Of a stretch of 64,000 bases of DNA, positions 19,262 to 27,939 are shown in pieces. Source of the stretch: Actinomadura flavalba DSM 45200 (GTDB lineage: Bacteria; Actinomycetota; Actinomycetes; Streptosporangiales; Streptosporangiaceae); the NCBI RefSeq assembly GCF_000374305.1, contig NZ_KB894093.1, forward strand, positions 1,240,001 through 1,304,000, read 5' to 3'. Under the pieces are notes generated by a model. It saw only the letters and a list, made by a program, of their open reading frames with translations, was not told the origin of the DNA and made no database searches. The first letter of the stretch is position 1; every line of letters begins with the position of its first letter. The position numbers were made by a program, and so were the translations under genes.

Positions 19262-19819
19262 ATGGCGGACGAGGCACCGGTACTCGCGCTCAGCCGGGAC
19301 GACCTCCGCGCGGTCGTCGGGTACGCGGTGGCCTGCGCGGACCCCGCGCCCGCGCTCTTCGAGGCCGGATCTCCCGGGGATCGGCGCGCACGGGACGCCG
19401 TCGAGGTGGCGCGAGTGTTCGCCGAGGGCGGCGAACGGACCAAGGCCCTGCGAGACCACGCGTGGGCCGCGCACCGGGCGGCGCGAGAGGCGCGCGACGC
19501 GGGCCTGACGGCGGCGAGCGCCGCCGCCCGCGCGGCCGCCGACACGTGCGGCGCCGCGTTCCTGCATCCGCTGGCGAAGGCGACCCAGGTACGGCACATC
19601 CTCGGCTCGGCCGCCCACACGGCACGGGCGCTCGAACTCGCCGCCGACGACGACCCGGACGCCGCCACCGGACACCTCACGAAGGCACGCCACCTCGCGG
19701 ATGCCACCGTGGTGGAGATCCTGAAGCGCTACCCGGCCGCCCCGCCCGGCGGCGGTCGCGTCGGCGCGCTGATGCGCGACCTGGACGCCTCCCTCCGCAA
19801 CGCGCCGACGAACCCATGA
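19262..19819 (+). CDS. Imm5-like immunity-family protein
   Basis: A 185-residue all-alpha protein. The order of motifs CADPAPALFE, GDRRARDAVEVARVFAEG, HAWAAHRAAREAR and ARAAADTCGAAFLHPLAKA matches the Imm-5 family (C-A-x-x-x-L-P-L-F-E, D-x-R-P-R-x-A-I-E-A-A-R, A-x-x-A-H-x-A-A-R). That family was defined as putative immunity proteins of polymorphic toxin systems, but most members stand alone. No toxin gene is adjacent, so immunity activity is unproven and a general housekeeping role is possible. The assignment is by eye from remembered family features. The start ATG has only a weak upstream purine run. Confidence 0.65.
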   Translation: MADEAPVLALSRDDLRAVVGYAVACADPAPALFEAGSPGDRRARDAVEVARVFAEGGERTKALRDHAWAAHRAAREARDAGLTAASAAARAAADTCGAAFLHPLAKATQVRHILGSAAHTARALELAADDDPDAATGHLTKARHLADATVVEILKRYPAAPPGGGRVGALMRDLDASLRNAPTNP

Positions 19820-19857
19820 GCTGACGAGCCTCAGCCCGCCCGCGCGCGAGATGCGCC

Positions 19858-20637
19858 TCAGCCGCGTTCGGCGAGGTAGTCGAGTTGCGCCTGGACGGAC
19901 CATTCCGCGACGGGCCAGAGTTTGCGGTCGACGTCGGCGTAGACGCGTTCGACGACCTCGCGGGCGGTGCGGGCACCGGCGGCCAGCGCCGCCTCGACCT
20001 GGGCCAGGCGCTCGCGGCGGTGACGGATGTAGCCGTCGAGCGTGGTCAGCGGGTCGTCCAGGCGGTAGCCGTGGCCCGGCAGGAGGGTCGCGACGTCCTC
20101 GTCGGCGGCCAGCGCGCGGAGGCGGTCCAGGGTGCGGAGGTAGTCGCCGAGACTGCCGTCCAGCACGGGAGTGCCGGACCCGAGGACGGTGTCGCCGGTG
20201 AGGACGGCTCGGTCGGCGGGCAGCCAGAGGGCCACCGAGTCGTCGGTGTGGCCGGGCACCGCCAGGACGCGGGCCTCCAGGCCGCCCGCCGTCAGCACGT
20301 CGCCGTCGGTCAGGCCCTCGTCACCGAGGCGGTGTTCGGGATCGACGGCGCGGACCGGCGCGCCCGTCATCGACGCGAACTCCTTCGCGCCGCCCGAATG
20401 GTCGGGGTGGCGGTGCGTCAGGACGATCGAGGCGACGCGGCCGTCCCGCGCGGCGACGGTGTCGACGACGCGGCGCAGGTGAACGCGGTCTTTGGGGCCG
20501 GGGTCGACGACGACGACGTCGCGCGCGCCCGGCTCGCCGAGAATCCAGGTGTTCGTGCCGTCCAGCGTCATCATGGACGGATTCGGGGCCAGCAGGCACG
20601 TCGCCCGCTCGGTGCCCATCCCGTCGATCTCGCTCAT
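19858..20637 (-). CDS. Metallo-beta-lactamase-fold hydrolase
   Basis: A 259-residue MBL-fold hydrolase of the LACTB2/ribonuclease-like branch. The metal ligands are visible: THRHPDHSGG, PGHTDDS, TGDTVLG and LPGHGYRL. The N-terminal ATCLLAPNPSMMTLDGTNTW is typical of actinobacterial orthologues (Rv3677c position). A C-terminal winged-helix-like domain follows from about 190. I chose ATG at 20637, preceded by GGAAGGGG; the frame stays open back to an ATG at 20757, six bases after the Nudix stop, so a 40-residue longer form is possible. It forms an operon with the Nudix and ridA genes. Confidence 0.88.
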   Translation of the reverse strand: MSEIDGMGTERATCLLAPNPSMMTLDGTNTWILGEPGARDVVVVDPGPKDRVHLRRVVDTVAARDGRVASIVLTHRHPDHSGGAKEFASMTGAPVRAVDPEHRLGDEGLTDGDVLTAGGLEARVLAVPGHTDDSVALWLPADRAVLTGDTVLGSGTPVLDGSLGDYLRTLDRLRALAADEDVATLLPGHGYRLDDPLTTLDGYIRHRRERLAQVEAALAAGARTAREVVERVYADVDRKLWPVAEWSVQAQLDYLAERG

Positions 20638-20763
20638 CTCGCCCCTTCCGCCGGGAGCGCGCACCGGATTCCAGCCGAAGCGGGCCAGGTGCCGCAGCGC
20701 CGGGCCGCCCGCCAGCCGCCGCGCGAGCGCGTACGGCAGGGGCCTCCTGCGCGCCATGGCCGC

Positions 20764-21609
20764 TCAGCCCGCCGGATAGTGGTGGCTCGCGTCCTCCGGA
20801 AGCACAAGGTACGCCTCCCCGTCGATGATCTCCGCACGGGGCTCGTGCACGACGATCTCGCGGGGCGCGGCGAGCACGTCGGCGACCGTGTCGAACGCGG
20901 CCAGGCCGGCGAGGGTGGCGACCGTGGGCGGCAGCAGGAACCACTCGCCGGACGTCGCGCGCTCGACGGCCTCGGCCGGACGCACCCACACCGCGCGGTC
21001 GGACTCGGTGGACACGTCGCGGGCACGCTGCCCCGGCGGGATCGCCGCGACGAAGAACCGCGTGTCGTACCGCTTGGCCTCGACCTCGGGCGTGATCCAG
21101 TGCGCCCACGGGCGCAGCAGGTCGGACCGCAGGACGAGCCCGCGCCGCGCCAGGAACTCCCCGAAGGACTGCGTGCGGTCGAGCAGGGCCCGCCGGTCGG
21201 TCTCCCAGTCGTCGCCGCGGGTGTCGTCGACGACGGAGTCCGGCGAGGGCCCGGCGAGCAGGACCAGCGTCTCCTCGAAGGTCTCGCGGACGGCCGCGCA
21301 CACCAGCTCGCGGGCGAGCGTCTCACCGGCGCGGAACGCGGTGCCCCACACGTCCGCGCCGGGCCCGGACCAGCCCAGGTCGGCCTCGCCGTCGCGCGGG
21401 TCGACGGAGCCGCCGGGGAACACGTACGCGCCCGGCGCGAACGCCATCGACGACACGCGCCGCAGCAGGAACGCCTGGAGGCCGTGCCGGTCGTGATCGC
21501 GCAGGACGGCGACGGTCGCGGCGGGGCGCGCCGGCGTGGGCAGCAGCCGTCCGGCGCGCAGGTCTTCCACGCGTGTGCGCAGTTCCGCCGGAAGTCTCAG
21601 CCCGTTCAC
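20764..21609 (-). CDS. Nudix hydrolase (NUDT19/acyl-CoA-like)
   Basis: A Nudix protein of 281 residues from GTG at 21609. The family features are FLLRRVSSMAFAPGAYVFPGGSVD, then an insertion and ARELVCAAVRETFEETLVLL, a Nudix box split by a loop as in the NUDT19/NUDT7 group. The conserved ITPEVEAKRYDTRFFVA segment near 180 also fits this group. The substrate is likely a CoA ester or nucleotide derivative. GTG at 21609 has GAAGG nine bases upstream; ATGs at 21633 and 21648 are in frame but have no such site. It lies between ridA and the MBL hydrolase gene, all on the minus strand. Confidence 0.83.
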   Translation of the reverse strand: MNGLRLPAELRTRVEDLRAGRLLPTPARPAATVAVLRDHDRHGLQAFLLRRVSSMAFAPGAYVFPGGSVDPRDGEADLGWSGPGADVWGTAFRAGETLARELVCAAVRETFEETLVLLAGPSPDSVVDDTRGDDWETDRRALLDRTQSFGEFLARRGLVLRSDLLRPWAHWITPEVEAKRYDTRFFVAAIPPGQRARDVSTESDRAVWVRPAEAVERATSGEWFLLPPTVATLAGLAAFDTVADVLAAPREIVVHEPRAEIIDGEAYLVLPEDASHHYPAG

Positions 21610-21680
21610 GCCCGCCCGCCTTCGCCCGACCATCGCTTGCCGCGCCATTCGGACATACCGAATGGCGTTCCGTCAAGGGT

Positions 21681-22139
21681 TCAACGGACCTCGGCGATCA
21701 GCTCGACCTCGACCGGAGCGTCCATCGGCAGCACCGTGACACCGACCGCGCTGCGCGCGTGCAGGCCGTCCTGGCCGAAGACGTCGCCGAGCAGCTCGCT
21801 CGCGCCGTTGATCACCTTCGGCTGGCCGGTGAACGACGGGTCGCTCGCGACGAACCCGACGACCTTCACGATGCGGACGTTCTCCAGCGAGCCGACCTGC
21901 GCGCGCACCGCCGCGATCGCGTTCAGCGCGCAGATCTTCGCCAGGTCGTACGCCTGCTCCGGCGTCACCTCCGCGCCGACCTTGCCGCGCACGGCCAGCT
22001 CGCCGTCGACCAGCGGAAGCTGGCCGGAGGTGTAGACGAGCGACCCCTGCGCGACGGCCGGGACGTAGGCCGCGAGCGGCTTGGCGACGCCGGGCAGCTC
22101 ATGGCCCAGCTCGGCCAGGCGCTCCTCCGGGGTGCTCAC
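21681..22139 (-). CDS. RidA (YjgF/YER057c/UK114) family protein
   Basis: A 152-residue RidA-family protein; members hydrolyse reactive enamine/imine intermediates of amino-acid metabolism. LVYTSGQLPLVDG, AYDLAKICALNAIAAV, GFVASDPSFTGQPKVINGAS and SAVGVTVLPMDAPVEVELIA cover the whole fold. In canonical RidA an Arg contacts the substrate carboxylate in the region R-x-A-V-G/V; here the corresponding segment is ARSAVGV, so Arg is retained. The GTG overlaps the DUF4177 stop by four bases (GTGA), indicating translational coupling. It corresponds to Rv3678c. Confidence 0.93.
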   Translation of the reverse strand: MSTPEERLAELGHELPGVAKPLAAYVPAVAQGSLVYTSGQLPLVDGELAVRGKVGAEVTPEQAYDLAKICALNAIAAVRAQVGSLENVRIVKVVGFVASDPSFTGQPKVINGASELLGDVFGQDGLHARSAVGVTVLPMDAPVEVELIAEVR

Positions 22140-22294
22140 TCGCCCCTCGGACGCTTGAAGTAGGCCACCAGGTTCTCCGGGTTCGGCCCCGGCAGCACGG
22201 TCACGAGCTCCCACCCGTCCTGGCCCCAGTTGTCGAGGATCTGCTTGGTCGCGTGCACGAGCAGCGGCACGGTCGCGTATTCCCACTTGGTCAT
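22136..22294 (-). CDS. DUF4177 small protein
   Basis: A 52-residue protein beginning MTKWEYATVPL and containing NWGQDGWELVTVLPG, the signature W-G-x-x-G-W-E-L-V of DUF4177. A homologue sits beside ridA in many actinobacteria (Rv3678A position). Its function is unknown. The ATG at 22294 has a TAGGGT box seven bases upstream, so it is probably the leaderless first gene of the DUF4177-ridA-Nudix-MBL operon. Confidence 0.88.
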   Translation of the reverse strand: MTKWEYATVPLLVHATKQILDNWGQDGWELVTVLPGPNPENLVAYFKRPRGE

Positions 22295-22301
22295 GCGAGC
22301 C

Positions 22302-22307
22302 ACCCTA
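22302..22307 (-). promoter_or_regulatory. -10 box of the DUF4177-ridA operon (leaderless)
   Basis: TAGGGT on the minus strand ends seven bases before the DUF4177 ATG. Confidence 0.6.
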
Positions 22308-22703
22308 GCGATCCACCGCCCCACCCCGGCGCCGCCCTCGACCGCCTGTGGATAACTTCGCAGCACCTCCCCCGCGGACGGGGAGACCGGCGGACGGCCC
22401 GGTGCCCAAAAGCGTCATCCGACGCGATCCGGAACCCCTTCCCTTTTCCACGACGACCACGGCGACCCATCCTCCGGGGACGCCATCGGCAACGCTTCCG
22501 GACAAGGCGACACACCTTTCCGAAAATGGCGATCTTGCTATTCTCCCGCGACGCCCCGGTCGGCACGAGGCGCCACCGATCAGCAAGCCTAGGCGAGCCC
22601 GGCGCCAACGCCAATGTCCGCTTGTGGTCGCCACCGTGCCATCCCGGCACCGCTCCGAATCTGGTTAGTGTCCCGTCACGTAGGCCGACGAAAGGAATCG
22701 ACA
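22308..22703. other. Divergent intergenic region, relatively AT-rich
   Basis: About 395 bases between two divergent genes. GC content drops around 22430-22560 compared with the genes. A GAAAGGA ribosome-binding site sits at 22690-22696 for the next gene. I see no gene, hairpin or clear -35/-10 pair for the plus-strand gene; a long leader is likely. Confidence 0.45.
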
Positions 22704-24002
22704 ATGGTTTCGAAGTCCGGTGGCGTGATGGGATCGAAGAGTCATTTCGGCAAAGGCGTGCCCGCGCCGCCGGAGGAACTCCTGTTCGAGATCGCCACGC
22801 GCGCGCGGCTGCTGGCGTCGCCGCTGACCACCGGCGCGGAGGCGGCGGGCGACGGCCCGGGCTACGAGGAGGCGGTCGAGGACGTCATGTCCTCCACACC
22901 CGTCCTGCCGGTCCTGTCCGACCCGGAACTCGCCGTCGTGGCCAGGGTCGCCGAGCGGGACGCCGGCCACGCCGAGACCCTGCTCGCCGGCGTCGCCGCC
23001 CTGCGCTCCGACCTGGCCGCCCACGCCGAGCAGATCGGCGACACGCGGCTCAGCGGCCACCTGGCGGTGGCGGCCGACGCGGCGAACGACTTCGACGTGG
23101 ACGCCCACACCCTCCCCGTCCCGGACGAGGACGACATCGCGGTCACCGTCGAGACGGTGAACCGTCAGGTCGCCCAGATCACCGACCTGCTCGCCGCCAC
23201 GGACACCGTCGTTCCCGCCGAGGTCGTCCACCGGTCGATCCATGACGCGTTGCGGGCCGCTCCGGTGACGCTCGCGCGTCCCCCCGCCGCCGGGGACGCC
23301 GAGCCGCTGGTCCGCCGCGCGTCCGAGGCCGAGGCCGTCATGCGGCTGTCCGCGCGCGACGACGCGGCGCAGGCCGCGGCGGTCGCGCTGCTGGGCCGTT
23401 CGTACTGGCAGGACGAGATCCTGCGCCACGCCCTCCAGGCGGAGGTGTCCCGGGCCGGTACGCATCCGAGCGGGCACTCGCCCACCGAGGGTGTCACCGA
23501 CGTGACCGCCCTCGTCGCCGAGATCCACCTCGGCCACCTCACCACGGCGTTCGCCATCTCCCAGGGCATCGGCGCCGCCACCCGGCAGCGGCTCGCGCGG
23601 ACGCTGCCCGACGACGCCGGCACGCAGGACGGGCCGCGCCCGCTGTCGCCCCCCGGAGGCCAGGCCGCCCCGAGCATTCCGCACCTCCCGTCCGTACGGC
23701 CGCTCATGTCCGCCTATTACCCGTTGCGCTACGGTTACCCGTTGCGCTACGGCCGCTTCCCCCTGCCCTCGCACCGGCTCACCGTCCGGGAGAAGATCAT
23801 CAGAGACTGGGGGACCGGGGGCTTCTTCGCCGGGTGGGTCGCCGGCGGCACCGTGGGCGTGATCGCCACGGCGCCCGTCGGCGGTGCGGGCGGGATTCCG
23901 GGCACGTTCGCCGGCGGTGCCGCCGGGCTCTGGGGCGGGATGAAGATCGGCGCATGGGTCGCCGACACGTTCTACGCCGACCGGCTCGACGACTACGCCT
24001 GA
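22704..24002 (+). CDS. Hypothetical protein with glycine-zipper C-terminus
   Basis: A 432-residue protein with no family I can name. Residues 1-300 are helical, rich in Ala, Asp and Arg, without membrane segments. A short proline-rich region holds the exact repeat PLRYG-YPLRYG (about 341-351). The C-terminus (about 375-420) has Gly-rich hydrophobic segments, GGFFAGWVAGGTVGVIATAP and GTFAGGAAGLWGGMKIGAWV, like glycine zippers that pack in membranes. The acidic end is ADRLDDYA. It might be a peripheral protein that inserts a hairpin into the membrane. ATG at 22704 follows GAAAGGA. It is bounded by a terminator shared with the converging slipin gene. Confidence 0.75.
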   Translation: MVSKSGGVMGSKSHFGKGVPAPPEELLFEIATRARLLASPLTTGAEAAGDGPGYEEAVEDVMSSTPVLPVLSDPELAVVARVAERDAGHAETLLAGVAALRSDLAAHAEQIGDTRLSGHLAVAADAANDFDVDAHTLPVPDEDDIAVTVETVNRQVAQITDLLAATDTVVPAEVVHRSIHDALRAAPVTLARPPAAGDAEPLVRRASEAEAVMRLSARDDAAQAAAVALLGRSYWQDEILRHALQAEVSRAGTHPSGHSPTEGVTDVTALVAEIHLGHLTTAFAISQGIGAATRQRLARTLPDDAGTQDGPRPLSPPGGQAAPSIPHLPSVRPLMSAYYPLRYGYPLRYGRFPLPSHRLTVREKIIRDWGTGGFFAGWVAGGTVGVIATAPVGGAGGIPGTFAGGAAGLWGGMKIGAWVADTFYADRLDDYA

Positions 24003-24009
24003 CGCGGCG

Positions 24010-24049
24010 GCCCCACCCGACGCCGCCGGTCCGGGATGCCGGGTGGGGC
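24010..24049. terminator. Hairpin between converging genes
   Basis: A 10-bp stem, GCCCCACCCG (24010-24019) with CGGGTGGGGC (24040-24049) and a 20-base loop, lies between the hypothetical gene and the slipin gene and could serve both strands. Confidence 0.6.
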
Positions 24050-24059
24050 ACAGGCCGCG

Positions 24060-25100
24060 TCAGCGGAGCGGTTCGCCGTCCTCGCCCGCCGCGCGGCGGG
24101 TCTCGTCCGCCGGGGCCTCCACCTCCGCCTGGGCCGGGGCGTCGCCGGGGACGCGGCTGTGCGGCTTGGGCTCGTCCAGCCCGATCACGGGCGGCACCTC
24201 GTCCGGCGACTCCAGGCCGGGCGGCTGCTCGGCCACCTTCGCCAGATCCTCCTCGGCCTTGGCGAGGCGTTCTCCGAGGCCGGGACGGCCCTTCTCCGCG
24301 TCCGGCTGCCGGTCGGGCGCGGGCGCCATCTTGTCGAAGAAGCGCAGGATCTCCACCGGCAGCGGCATGATCAGCGTGCTGTTCTTCTCGGCGGACACGT
24401 CCACGACGGTCTGGAGCAGGCGGAGCTGGAGGGCGGCCGGGTCCTCCGACATGATCTCGGCGGCGGCGGCGAGCCGCTTGGACGCCTGGAACTCGCCGTC
24501 GGCGGAGATGATCCGCGCCCGGCGTTCCCGCTCGGCCTCGGCCTGCCGCGCCATCGAGCGCTTCATGCCTTCCGGCAGCGACACGTCCTTGATCTCGACG
24601 CGCTCGATGAGGACGCCCCACGGGTCGCGGGTGATCTCGTCCATGATCGTGCGCAGGTGGGCGTTGATCTTCTCGCGTTCGCCGAGCAGTTCCTGCATGT
24701 CCGTCTGGCCGATCACCGACCGCAGGGACGTCTGCCCGATCTGCGACACGGCGTAGCCGTAGTTCTGCACGTTGACGATCGCCTTCACCGGGTCGACGAC
24801 CCGGAAGTACACGACGGCGTCGACGCGCACGCTCACGTTGTCCTGGGTGATGCCGTCCTGCCCGGGCACGTTCATCGTGACGGTCTGCTGGTTGACCTTC
24901 TGCATCCGCTCGACGACGGGGATGATCGCGGTCAGGCCCGGCTTGCGCACCGCGCCCCGCCGCAGCTCCGTGCCCCGCTGCACCTGCCCGAACCGGAACA
25001 CGATGCCGTGCTCGAACTGCTGGATGATGCGGATCGACGAGGCGGCGGCGAACAACCCGGCCACCACCACGGCGATCAGCAAGACGAGGACGAACTCCAT
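24060..25100 (-). CDS. Slipin/stomatin-like SPFH membrane protein
   Basis: A 346-residue protein with one N-terminal membrane helix (EFVLVLLIAVVVAGLFAAA), followed by an SPFH/band-7 domain: IRIIQQFEHGIVFRFG, VDAVVYFRVVDPVKAIVNV, LRSVIGQTDMQELLGEREKI, WGVLIERVEIKDVSLPEGMK. The segment MARQAEAERERRARIISADGE starts the coiled-coil region. The C-terminal 90 residues are an acidic, proline-rich tail without known domain. Slipins scaffold membrane microdomains; many pair with an NfeD protease partner, which is not present here. ATG at 25100 follows GGGAGG by eight bases. Confidence 0.9.
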   Translation of the reverse strand: MEFVLVLLIAVVVAGLFAAASSIRIIQQFEHGIVFRFGQVQRGTELRRGAVRKPGLTAIIPVVERMQKVNQQTVTMNVPGQDGITQDNVSVRVDAVVYFRVVDPVKAIVNVQNYGYAVSQIGQTSLRSVIGQTDMQELLGEREKINAHLRTIMDEITRDPWGVLIERVEIKDVSLPEGMKRSMARQAEAERERRARIISADGEFQASKRLAAAAEIMSEDPAALQLRLLQTVVDVSAEKNSTLIMPLPVEILRFFDKMAPAPDRQPDAEKGRPGLGERLAKAEEDLAKVAEQPPGLESPDEVPPVIGLDEPKPHSRVPGDAPAQAEVEAPADETRRAAGEDGEPLR

Positions 25101-25306
25101 CAGTCGTACCTCCCTGTTGCTCTGCCGTCCCTGTGAGGCGGGGCCGGACGCCCTCGGGACCTGTTCCCTCTTCTTACCTACCCAACGTAGCCAGCGCCCT
25201 CGCCCGTCCACACCCCCGCGCACCGGGAATACGGCCGCCCCGGCGGCGTGTCAGGGTTCACTTGCACAGTCGCGGACGCGCCGGTTCATCTCGGGACGAC
25301 GGCCTG

Positions 25307-25312
25307 TAGGGT
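25307..25312 (+). promoter_or_regulatory. -10 box of the ArsA/GET3-like ATPase operon (leaderless)
   Basis: TGTAGGGT (extended -10 type) ends seven bases before the GTG at 25320. Confidence 0.65.
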
Positions 25313-25319
25313 CGATCGC

Positions 25320-26315
25320 GTGAGCGCGAGGGACACGGACTGGGACGGCGTGCGCCTCCACGTCGTCACCGGCAAGGGCGGGACCGGCAAGACCACCGTC
25401 GCCGCCGCGCTGGCGCTGGCGCTGGCGTCCGGCGGCCACCGGGTGCTGCTGGTCGAGGTCGAGGGCAGGCAGGGCATCGCCCAGCTCTTCGACTGCCCGC
25501 CGCTGCCGTACGAGGAGCGCAAGGTCGCGGTCGCGCCGGACGGCGGCGAGGTCTTCGCCCTCGCGATCGACACCGAGGAGGCGCTCCTCGAATACCTGGA
25601 GATGTTCTACAACCTCAAGCGGGCCGGGAAGGCGATGTCGCGGTTCGGCGTCGTCGACTTCGTCACCACGATCGCGCCGGGGCTGCGGGACGTCATCCTC
25701 ACCGGCAAGACGAGCGAGGCGGTCCGCCGCAAGAACAAGGACGGCTCGTTCGTCTACGACGCGGTCGTGATGGACGCGCCGCCCACCGGCCGCATCACCA
25801 AGTTCCTCAACGTCAACGACGAGGTGTCGGGCCTGGCGAAGGCAGGCCCGATCCGCAAGCACGCCGACACGGTGATGAGCGTCGTGCGGAGCCCGCAGAC
25901 GGCCGTCCACTTCGTCACGCTGCTGGAGGAGATGCCCGTCCAGGAGACGATGGACGGCATCTCCGACCTGACGGCCGTGGGCCTGCCCGTCGGCGGCGTG
26001 TTCGTGAACATGGAGCACGCGCCGGTCCTCCCGCCCGACACGCTCGCCGCCGCGGCGGCCGGCGAACTGGACCGTGACGACATCGTCGCGGGCGTGAAGT
26101 CGGCGGGCCTCACCGACGACGTCGAGCGCATCGCCGACGTCCTCGTCCGCGAGGCCCGCACGCACGGGCGCCGCACCGCGCTCCAGGCGCGCGAGAAGGA
26201 GCGGCTGGAGTCGATCGACCGGCCCCGCTACGCGCTGCCGCTGCTCAGCGACGGCATGGACCTCGCCGGGCTGTACGAACTCGCGGCCGCGCTCCGCGAC
26301 CAGGGTGCCGCGTGA
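25320..26315 (+). CDS. ArsA/GET3-like ATPase, first subunit
   Basis: A 331-residue P-loop ATPase of the SIMIBI class. The deviant Walker A, TGKGGTGKTTVAAA, lies at about residues 16-29, with switch-like VVMDAPPTGRITKFLN around 145-160 and VFVNMEHAPV later. It corresponds to Rv3679 of M. tuberculosis, which acts with Rv3680 as a paired bacterial GET3-like ATPase (BagA/BagB) involved in envelope and glycerol-related tolerance. No arsenite-binding cysteines or ArsB partner are seen, so arsenite export is unlikely. GTG at 25320 appears leaderless. The next ATPase gene starts 28 bases after its stop. Confidence 0.9.
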   Translation: MSARDTDWDGVRLHVVTGKGGTGKTTVAAALALALASGGHRVLLVEVEGRQGIAQLFDCPPLPYEERKVAVAPDGGEVFALAIDTEEALLEYLEMFYNLKRAGKAMSRFGVVDFVTTIAPGLRDVILTGKTSEAVRRKNKDGSFVYDAVVMDAPPTGRITKFLNVNDEVSGLAKAGPIRKHADTVMSVVRSPQTAVHFVTLLEEMPVQETMDGISDLTAVGLPVGGVFVNMEHAPVLPPDTLAAAAAGELDRDDIVAGVKSAGLTDDVERIADVLVREARTHGRRTALQAREKERLESIDRPRYALPLLSDGMDLAGLYELAAALRDQGAA

Positions 26316-26343
26316 GCGCGGCGGGACGGGAGACGAGCCGATC

Positions 26344-27483
26344 ATGAGCCCCGCCAAGACGCCCCCCGTGCTCGACGTGGACGCCCTCCTCGACGACCCG
26401 CGCACCAAGATCATCGTCTGCTGCGGTTCCGGCGGCGTCGGCAAGACGACGACGGCCGCGGCGCTCGGCGTCCGCGCCGCCGAACGCGGCCGCGACGTCG
26501 TCGTCCTCACCGTCGACCCGGCCCGCCGGCTCGCGCAGTCGCTCGGCCTGTCCGAGCTGGACAACAACCCGCGCCGCATCGAGGTCGACGGCGACGGCGA
26601 GCTGCACGCGATGATGCTCGACATGAAGCGGACGTTCGACGAGATCGTCGAGGCGCACGCCGACCCCGACCGCGCCCGGCAGATCCTCGCGAACCCCTTC
26701 TACCAGTCGCTGTCGTCGAGCCTGTCGGGCACGCAGGAGTACATGGCGATGGAGAAACTGGGGCAACTGCACCGCTCCGGCGCCTGGGACCTCATCATCG
26801 TCGACACCCCGCCGTCGCGGAACGCGCTGGACTTCCTGGACGCCCCCGAGCGGATGGGCCGGTTCCTCGACGGCCGCTTCATGAAGATCCTCGCGGCGCC
26901 CGCCAAGACGGGCGGACGGCTCGGCGTGAAGGTCATCAGCGCCGGGTTCGGCATGTTCACCGGCGTGATCAACAAGGTGCTGGGCGTCCAGCTCCTGCGC
27001 GACGTGCAGACGTTCGTGGCCGCGTTCGACACGATGTTCGGCGGCTTCCGGGAGCGGGCCGAGAAGACGTTCCGGCTGCTCCAGACCCCGGGGACCGCGT
27101 TCCTCGTCGTCGCCGCGCCCGAGCCGGACGCGCTGCGCGAGGCGTCGTACTTCGTGGAGCGGCTCGCCGAGGAGCGGATGCCGCTGGCGGGGCTGGTCGT
27201 GAACCGGGTGCACGAGTGCGAGAGCACGCTGTCCGCGGCGCGCGGCCAGGCGGCGGCCGAGACGCTGGAGGAGCGCGGCGAGCACGCGGTGACGGCGGCG
27301 CTGCTGCGGCTGCACACCGAGCGGATGCAGCTCGCGGCGCGGGAGGAGCGGCTGCGCGAGCAGTTCTCGTCCGCTCATCCGACGGTTCCGGTGACGGCGG
27401 TTCCCGCGCAGGCCGAGGACGTGCACGATCTTTCGGGACTGCGCACGGTGGGCGCGGATCTCGCGGGCGATCACGCGGCGTAG
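26344..27483 (+). CDS. ArsA/GET3-like ATPase, second subunit
   Basis: A 379-residue partner ATPase. Its Walker A, CGSGGVGKTTTAAALG, lies at about residues 28-43, switch I VLTVDPARRLAQSLGL at about 57-72, switch II IIVDTPPSRNALDFLDAP at about 155-172, and the late motif VVAAPEPDALREASYF near 260. A hydrophobic methionine- and glycine-rich helix (VKVISAGFGMFTGVINKVLG) may form the client-binding groove of GET3-type proteins. It corresponds to Rv3680 and presumably forms a heterodimer with the preceding product. ATG at 26344 was preferred over a GTG at 26305 that overlaps the previous gene. Confidence 0.9.
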   Translation: MSPAKTPPVLDVDALLDDPRTKIIVCCGSGGVGKTTTAAALGVRAAERGRDVVVLTVDPARRLAQSLGLSELDNNPRRIEVDGDGELHAMMLDMKRTFDEIVEAHADPDRARQILANPFYQSLSSSLSGTQEYMAMEKLGQLHRSGAWDLIIVDTPPSRNALDFLDAPERMGRFLDGRFMKILAAPAKTGGRLGVKVISAGFGMFTGVINKVLGVQLLRDVQTFVAAFDTMFGGFRERAEKTFRLLQTPGTAFLVVAAPEPDALREASYFVERLAEERMPLAGLVVNRVHECESTLSAARGQAAAETLEERGEHAVTAALLRLHTERMQLAAREERLREQFSSAHPTVPVTAVPAQAEDVHDLSGLRTVGADLAGDHAA

Positions 27484-27627
27484 ATTCCGGCCTTATTGTC
27501 CAAACCCGGCTGAACGGTCATTTCTCCCGGTCAGCGCGGCATTTCGCGGTGATCACGGCGAGAAAGCCGACCGGAGGACGCGCGAACGCGCCCCCGGCCT
27601 CCCCCTTCATACCGCCGACGGTTCCGG

Positions 27628-27939
27628 TCAGCTCGCGACCAGGGCCGCCTCGGCGGACTCCGCCGTCCGTTCGTACTCGTCCTTGGCGGTCTCCAGCAGG
27701 TCGCGCCACGACCGTACGTCCGGACGCCTGCGCAGCAGTGCGCGCCGCTCGCGCTCCGTCATCCCGCCCCAGACGCCGAACTCGATCCGGTCGTCCAGCG
27801 CGTCGGCGAGGCACTCGGTCCGCACCGGGCAGCCACGGCAGATGGTCTTCGCCCGGTTCTGCGCCGCGCCCTGCACGAACAGGGCGTCGGGGTCCGCGGT
27901 ACGGCAGGCGGCACGGGCGGTCCAATCCGTGATCCACAT
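27628..27939 (-). CDS. WhiB-family [4Fe-4S] regulator (WhiB4-like position)
   Basis: A 103-residue protein with the four WhiB cysteines: Cys in ARAACRTADPDALF (about 12), and the C-x2-C-x5-C set in ICRGCPVRTEC (about 34-43). The turn GVWGGMTERERRALLRRR follows, with basic residues that contact DNA. WhiB proteins are actinobacteria-specific iron-sulfur transcription factors that bind the primary sigma factor. The position between the ArsA-like pair and ponA2 matches whiB4 (Rv3681c), a redox sensor; I assign orthology by context. A GGAG site precedes the ATG. The C-terminal 30 residues form a helix rich in Glu and Ala. Confidence 0.92.
   Translation of the reverse strand: MWITDWTARAACRTADPDALFVQGAAQNRAKTICRGCPVRTECLADALDDRIEFGVWGGMTERERRALLRRRPDVRSWRDLLETAKDEYERTAESAEAALVAS

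Noticed and set aside
20638..20757. Longer N-terminus of the MBL hydrolase
   Set aside because: The frame is open, but the added 40 residues are basic and unlike family members, and the better ribosome-binding site precedes ATG 20637; it remains possible.
25320..27483. Arsenite export operon (arsA)
   Set aside because: No arsenite-binding cysteines, arsB or arsR; the synteny supports a GET3-like pair instead.
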